Virus record (IMG/VR): IMGVR_UViG_3300011252_000171
Location: 1-30,619 of that record
Length of the DNA stretch: 30,619 bases
Strand: one strand, 5' to 3'
Source of the DNA: a virus
Part shown: piece by piece, positions 26,997-30,619 of the stretch
Position numbering within the stretch: the stretch's first letter is position 1
How the letters are laid out: every line of letters begins with the position of its first letter
Notes under the pieces: model-generated
The model's database searches: none
What the model was told of the DNA's origin: nothing
Seen by the model: only the letters and a program-made list of their open reading frames with translations
Made by a program: the position numbers and the translations under genes

Positions 26997-28516
26997 AATA
27001 AGTTATCGTTAAATTCTGGTAAATCATGTGGTTCGTCTTGAGCTTTAAATTCTTCTATATACCAAACGTTTACTCCTCGACCCTTGATATTAAAAAAGTG
27101 TGGTTCTCCATGTAGTTGTTTTAGTTTAGATGTTAAATTATTTCTTTGATAGTCTTTAAAGTTATGTCGATGTAAATATTCCATTAAATCACCAAGTCGA
27201 AAATAGGTTTTACCATTATCCGTCCATGGTTTATGTAATAAAAGCTCATCACGTTCTCTCGCAGGTCGTTCTGTACAAAAATTCTCTAATAGTTCTAAAA
27301 AGTGCCCTTCTGTGGAACTTTCTTTAGGAACTTCGACCACGGTTAACGCGTCTAGGAGCTGCTGGATGATCTGTCTCCAGACGTTTTCCTTAACCTTCTG
27401 AGGTATCTTATTTAGAGCATCCATACACTTTCTTTGAAATCTGTTTTGATTTAGTAAGTCATCTGTCTCTAATTCTAACCTGCCGCCTTCTACATCCAGG
27501 AACCAAATCGGTGGTTCACTATCTTGTTTAGTTAAATTACTAAATAACGGTGTACCACCATTAGCACCAATCCCATATTTACGTGTTCGACATAGCGGAC
27601 TATTACAATGACTAGCTATTGGCTGATCATTACATTTATAAAAGTAATCTTTACGTTGTACTTGCTTACCGACGGTCAACACTTCTTGTGCTCCTAATGG
27701 TGGTTGCATATATTTTATATTTACATCCTCTAATCTTTTTTCCCAATCGTCAGGAAATTTCTTTCTAAGAAATACTCCTACATTAAATAATCCTGAATTA
27801 CGCGTACCTTTAGGAAACCCCTGTACGATTAAATGTTGTATACACGGGGGTGATTGATCTAACCAATCAATAGCTTCGTTTAATGGACTAGCTTCTAATT
27901 TTTCTAACTCGTTTGGAGTTAAGGCTAGTTCAGATGCGAAGTTAAGGAACTCTTCTGGAGTTAACGCTCCACCGTCTCTACCGTAAGCATAACGTGTTGA
28001 GTTCTCTCCTCCGAAGTAAGGCATATTTAACGTGCTACCTCTATCACCACGTTCTAATAATAGTTGTGTTTGTTTAGGAAATATCTCTGCTTGACCGTAG
28101 CCGATTGCCGCGGCTAATTGTCTAAGTTTTCGTTGTAGCATCGAAGCCGCAACAGGTTCTTGTAGGAAGATATAAATATGTGCTCCTCCGCTTTTACTTC
28201 GACAAAGTATTAGAGGTAGTTCTTGTTTAGCTAGTTTCTTAGAGAGGTCTTTTAAATCTAGTTGATACTCATCAACATCGATCGCTCCCCATACACAGCT
28301 ATTGTTTTCATCTATCGCTACAATCCCTACGCTTTGACGACCTGACAAGTGGTCATCCCACAGTTTCAGAAGATCTTTATCAGATAACTCCTTAGATATG
28401 GTGATGTTTTTACCACTTGCCTTGCCATCCTCTCGAGTTTCATCACTTGCGGTAAACGTACCGTAAGCTTTCCGCAATCCAGCATAGCGTGTAGCAAATT
28501 TCTCTGCTAACGACAT
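26993..28516 (-). CDS. Archaeo-eukaryotic-type primase with PriL-like cysteines
   Basis: 507 aa. AEP catalytic core: WGAIDVDEY (76-84, paired Asp), CRSKSGGAHIYIFL (105-118, sxH-like motif) and AEIFPKQ (143-149), followed by GSTLNMPYFG: the TOTE/prim-pol style of AEP. After it come Cys215 (PPCIQH), Cys295 (YKCND), Cys304 (SHCN) and Cys309 (PLCR) across a helical region, like the four Fe-S ligands of PriL; the first two are 79 residues apart, as in eukaryotic PriL. The C-terminal third is a helical unknown. GGAGG before ATG. Together with SSB, helicase and PolA it forms the replisome set. Confidence 0.82.
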   Translation of the reverse strand: MSLAEKFATRYAGLRKAYGTFTASDETREDGKASGKNITISKELSDKDLLKLWDDHLSGRQSVGIVAIDENNSCVWGAIDVDEYQLDLKDLSKKLAKQELPLILCRSKSGGAHIYIFLQEPVAASMLQRKLRQLAAAIGYGQAEIFPKQTQLLLERGDRGSTLNMPYFGGENSTRYAYGRDGGALTPEEFLNFASELALTPNELEKLEASPLNEAIDWLDQSPPCIQHLIVQGFPKGTRNSGLFNVGVFLRKKFPDDWEKRLEDVNIKYMQPPLGAQEVLTVGKQVQRKDYFYKCNDQPIASHCNSPLCRTRKYGIGANGGTPLFSNLTKQDSEPPIWFLDVEGGRLELETDDLLNQNRFQRKCMDALNKIPQKVKENVWRQIIQQLLDALTVVEVPKESSTEGHFLELLENFCTERPARERDELLLHKPWTDNGKTYFRLGDLMEYLHRHNFKDYQRNNLTSKLKQLHGEPHFFNIKGRGVNVWYIEEFKAQDEPHDLPEFNDNLL

Positions 28517-28530
28517 AAAACCCCTCCTTG

Positions 28531-29316
28531 TTAGATTGCGTCGTCAAACGTAGTATCTTTTACGTCATCTCTTTGATGTTCCTCTTTAACTTGAACGTCT
28601 CCTGCTCTTGCCGCAGACATAAAGTCTTTAGCCATCATTGCAATAGGCATCTCTGTAGCACCTTCTTGGTTAACAGAATATCCGTTCCAACTACCTTTAT
28701 CGTTAGACTGTGTGGTTGTAGTAAGTCTATAAGTATAAGCAAACATTGGTGCTTCTACAGACTCACCTTTACTGTTTTCTACTCTAGCCATTCTTAACAT
28801 CGTTAACCATTTTCTAGCTACACCTAATTGTGTAGAAGTAAACGTTACTACAGCCTGTTGTGGAGAACCACCTTCTAATACTAAAACGAAAAACTGTGCA
28901 GTTTCTACAATCTCGTTACCGTCTGGCGTATATGACCGTCTAGTTTCAGGATCTTTAGTACATTTAGATAAGATAGAAATGTCATGGTTAGCGTTCACTA
29001 AACCACCACCTTTCTCTCTAGGAATCCATTCGATGTACTTTTTGTTATAAGCACACGGAACAATTAATATTCCTTTTTCTCCGTCGTGGGCTTCACCTGT
29101 AACGGTGTTATACAGATCACCCGCACTCGCACCTTGTACATAACTACCATGTTGTTTTTGTAGTTGTGGTGACATGGGTTGAAGAACTCTTATAAAGGGG
29201 ATCGCAAAATCCTCTGTAGTTGTTTCTTCTAGTCCTGTACCGCCTGACAATAAAGTATCGTCAAAAGTGCTGATAGCGGTATTAGATGTTTCAGCTATAT
29301 CTTTTTTATCTGTCAT
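28531..29316 (-). CDS. SSB-like single-stranded DNA-binding protein
   Basis: 261 aa. N-terminal FAIPFIRVLQPMSPQLQKQ, then a long beta-rich body (ILIVPCAYNKKYIEWIPREKGGG, AQFFVLVLEGGSPQQAVVTFTSTQLGVARKWL) and an acidic tail (EEHQRDDVKDTTFDDAI). This resembles the phage SSB-like family that sits beside primase genes. The acidic, Phe-containing tail recalls the partner-binding tails of SSB and gp2.5. It coats ssDNA during replication. AAAGGA before ATG; 2 nt from the previous stop. Confidence 0.68.
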   Translation of the reverse strand: MTDKKDIAETSNTAISTFDDTLLSGGTGLEETTTEDFAIPFIRVLQPMSPQLQKQHGSYVQGASAGDLYNTVTGEAHDGEKGILIVPCAYNKKYIEWIPREKGGGLVNANHDISILSKCTKDPETRRSYTPDGNEIVETAQFFVLVLEGGSPQQAVVTFTSTQLGVARKWLTMLRMARVENSKGESVEAPMFAYTYRLTTTTQSNDKGSWNGYSVNQEGATEMPIAMMAKDFMSAARAGDVQVKEEHQRDDVKDTTFDDAI

Positions 29317-29318
29317 AA

Positions 29319-29891
29319 TTAATCCTTTTTAATGGTTGCTTTAGTACCTATATAGATACCAAATGGTTCGGTTGGTATATCGTTACCCGAAGTAAACTGC
29401 TCTTTTACAAAAGCTTTTAATGTACTCGGATGAACACTCTGTCGCACTTCTGGTGATAGACCTCTAGATTGCAGAGCCGAAACAGTTTCGTCTACGACTG
29501 TGCTTTCCTCACGTCCGAACTTTAAAAGAACCTCGTTCTTTATAAGTCCTTCGTGACCGTTTTCTACTAACCACTGATATGCTACTTCTTGGTTTGCCTT
29601 CGATATGTGAGCGTTATAGAACTCATTAATAGAGATTTTCTCTCCAGTACTAAGTACTATTTGATTAAGACCTGCTGCTTGCATCGCATCAGGTAGTTCT
29701 TGCTCCGAAGTTAAACGAAGTTCTTCTTTCTTAGCTTTGAGATCTTCTTCTAACGTGGCTACTTGCCTAGCTAGTTGAAGTTGTTTCTTAGCTAAGTTAG
29801 AAACAATATTAAGTTCTCCGTCAGATACTTCATTCGTCCATTCTTCAACGGATTCCGTACCGACTAAGTCCTCAAAAGTTGGTTTATTCAT
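29319..29891 (-). CDS. Coiled-coil early protein, 190 aa
   Basis: Coiled coil at about residues 30-65 (NLAKKQLQLARQVATLEEDLKAKKEELR), then a mixed domain containing GLNQIVLSTGEKISINEFYNAHISK and KEQFTSGNDIPTEPFGIYIGTKATIKK. The layout (coiled coil, then a beta-rich end beside an SSB gene) recalls recombination/Gam-type accessory proteins, but no specific family is recognised. Perfect AGAAAGGAG; overlaps the 108-aa gene by 8 nt. Confidence 0.65.
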   Translation of the reverse strand: MNKPTFEDLVGTESVEEWTNEVSDGELNIVSNLAKKQLQLARQVATLEEDLKAKKEELRLTSEQELPDAMQAAGLNQIVLSTGEKISINEFYNAHISKANQEVAYQWLVENGHEGLIKNEVLLKFGREESTVVDETVSALQSRGLSPEVRQSVHPSTLKAFVKEQFTSGNDIPTEPFGIYIGTKATIKKD

Positions 29892-30210
29892 CTATTTCTC
29901 CTTTCTGATGTAGATCGATATCAACAGGATAGTATAAACTTTCCTGTCGATCCCACTTTAATATACTATATCTACCTCGGTTATAAAATGCAGCGATAGA
30001 ACACGCTACGCCAATGGCGGCAGGATCGCCTATTAATAATAAGTAATCTCCTTCTTTGAAGTCCTGTAAGAGTTTTTTCATCCTACGAACAGAGGGAGCA
30101 GCACTTAACATAATTTGTGTGTTAGAGGGTAACAGAACTTGAAAATCACCATAGCTTCTAGCCGAGGCAATGTTGCGTCCTGGAATCTCCTGTACGACAT
30201 ATACTGTCAC
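29884..30210 (-). CDS. Conserved early protein, 108 aa, unknown function
   Basis: First gene of the early operon, GTG start 30210, 7 nt after a perfect AGAAAGGAG. VVQEIPGRNIASARSYGDFQVLLP ... VRRMKKLLQDFKEGDYLLLIGDPAAIGVACSIAAFYNRGRYSILKWDRQESLYYPVDIDL. The DYLLLIGDP-x-x-IG and LKWDRQ-x-x-YYPV elements are familiar from first genes of marine podovirus early operons; the role is unknown (host takeover is plausible from position). Confidence 0.72.
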   Translation of the reverse strand: MTVYVVQEIPGRNIASARSYGDFQVLLPSNTQIMLSAAPSVRRMKKLLQDFKEGDYLLLIGDPAAIGVACSIAAFYNRGRYSILKWDRQESLYYPVDIDLHQKGEIDE

Positions 30211-30241
30211 TTTTTTCTCCTTTCTTATTTCTAGAACTTAA

Positions 30242-30270
30242 ATAATATCTAGCAATACCGACAAAGTAAA
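30242..30270 (-). promoter_or_regulatory. Promoter of the shared family (first early operon)
   Basis: Minus strand TAGCTTTACTTTG with TTTACT (30270-30265), 17 bp, TATTAT (30247-30242). It is the only member with TAG in place of TGC-type sequence ahead of TTTACT. Confidence 0.7.
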
Positions 30271-30300
30271 GCTATTAGTTATATAGTAGTTTTAAGAATA

Positions 30301-30458
30301 AAAAAGTTTATAGGAAAAACTTTTCGAAAACTACTAATATCGGTAATAATCTAATAGATTTTTAAACAAAGCCAGTGTTTAAGAGTGTTACAGTCTATTA
30401 GATTGTACGATTCAATCTATTAGAAACTACTAATTCTATTAGAGGGCATGAGAAAACT
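30301..30458. repeat. Right copy of the diverged inverted repeat pair (partner 8476-8644)
   Basis: The reverse complement of this copy runs parallel with the left copy: exact 19-mer at one end, CTATTAG units, GATATTAGTA and the GAAAA/TTTTT block at the other. About 21.8 kb separates the two copies. Confidence 0.72.
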
Positions 30459-30523
30459 TTTTAGTTTGGGGCTTTTTATAAGTAAATTGTAATATATAAT
30501 GGGAACTAGAAATTAGAAAGAAT

Positions 30524-30619
30524 ATGCAGTATAAGTTTAAAACCAAGCCCTATGAGCATCAGCTTGAGGCATTAAAAAGATCATGGAATAAGCGTGAATA
30601 TGCTTATTTTATGGAAATG
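30524..30619 (+). CDS. Superfamily 2 (SNF2-like) helicase, N-terminus only
   Basis: ATG 30524 opens 32 codons to the edge: KPYEHQLEALKRSWNKREYAYFMEM. P-Y/x-x-HQ-x-x-A-L followed by an aromatic YAYFMEM is the Q-motif region that precedes G-x-G-K-T/S in phage SNF2/DEAD-type helicases. It is the only convincing plus-strand gene in the window. GAAAG lies 5 nt upstream as a weak Shine-Dalgarno. The Walker A lies past the edge. Confidence 0.68.
   Translation, partial: MQYKFKTKPYEHQLEALKRSWNKREYAYFMEM

Larger units (their letters stand above)
30211..30523. promoter_or_regulatory. Right divergent control region between the early operon and the plus-strand helicase
   Basis: No gene in 313 bp. Minus side: promoter at 30242-30270 for the early operon. 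Plus side: the 19-bp motif (30440-30458), TTGTAATA at 30487-30494 and TATAAT at 30495-30500, 23 nt before ATG 30524. Between them are five CTATTAG/CTAATAG units (30272, 30351, 30395, 30417, 30436) and A/T tracts. It probably drives transcription in both directions and is a plausible origin. Confidence 0.65.

Noticed and set aside
1-30619. tRNA genes
   Set aside because: No T-arm of the GGTTCRANNCC type with matching acceptor arms was seen on either strand; UUCGAGU near 14073 resembles a T-loop but its stem does not pair.

Overview
This window looks like about 30 kb of a lytic, tailed marine-type bacteriophage. It carries terminase small and large subunits, a large portal protein, a spanin pair, a PolA-type replicase, a primase, helicases, an SSB-like protein and dozens of tiny genes that overlap by ATGA or TAATG. 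No integrase, repressor, tRNA or CRISPR was seen. The DNA is AT-rich. First genes of operons repeatedly carry the long Shine-Dalgarno AGAAAGGAG, the exact complement of a 16S rRNA 3' end reading CCUCCUUUCU. That 3' end is found in alphaproteobacteria, among other groups, so an alphaproteobacterial host is a reasonable inference and not a proof.

Layout. Almost everything is on the minus strand and is read from right to left. At 30524 a plus-strand helicase gene begins and runs off the right edge. The divergent gap 30211-30523 separates it from the early/replication block (30210 down to 8750). That block starts with an unknown early protein, a coiled-coil protein, an SSB-like protein, an archaeo-eukaryotic-type primase with PriL-like cysteines, an AlkB-like dioxygenase and a UvrD-like helicase (30210-24925). 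A second unit (24852-18409) holds a conserved 160-aa protein, a SAM methyltransferase, a 5-hmdU-DNA-kinase/aGPT-PPlase helical-domain protein, a thymidylate synthase homologue, an Nmad1-like protein, the DNA polymerase and a sigma-region-4-like protein. It reads as a thymidine (hyper)modification cassette joined to the replicase. Below it come short operons: a zinc-finger protein and VRR-NUC nuclease, DUF932, winged-helix-like proteins, MazG, a lipoprotein and many unknown acidic proteins. The block ends at a terminator at 8693-8727.

The late block (8415 to 1) holds terS, two winged-helix-like genes each ending in its own terminator, an i-spanin/o-spanin pair, a cluster of small genes, a 204-aa unknown, terL, portal and, cut by the left edge, a GroES-like co-chaperonin.

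Regulation is unusually legible. At least 11 minus-strand promoters share a -35 region reading (A/G)TGCTTTACTTT, a 15-19 bp spacer and a TATACT/TATAAT-like -10. Several overlap the 3' ends of upstream genes. The gaps 8416-8692 and 30211-30523 contain inverted, diverged copies of one roughly 160-170 bp control region. These share an exact 19-bp motif placed at nearly the same distance upstream of terS (minus) and of the helicase (plus). A GC-richer stretch at about 13918-14219, directly downstream of one of the strong promoters, can fold into several long helices and two H-type pseudoknots. It is the best candidate for a new structured RNA. Three genes have a -10 box where a Shine-Dalgarno should be and may be leaderless.

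All domain calls come from reading motifs by eye. No database search or folding program was run.
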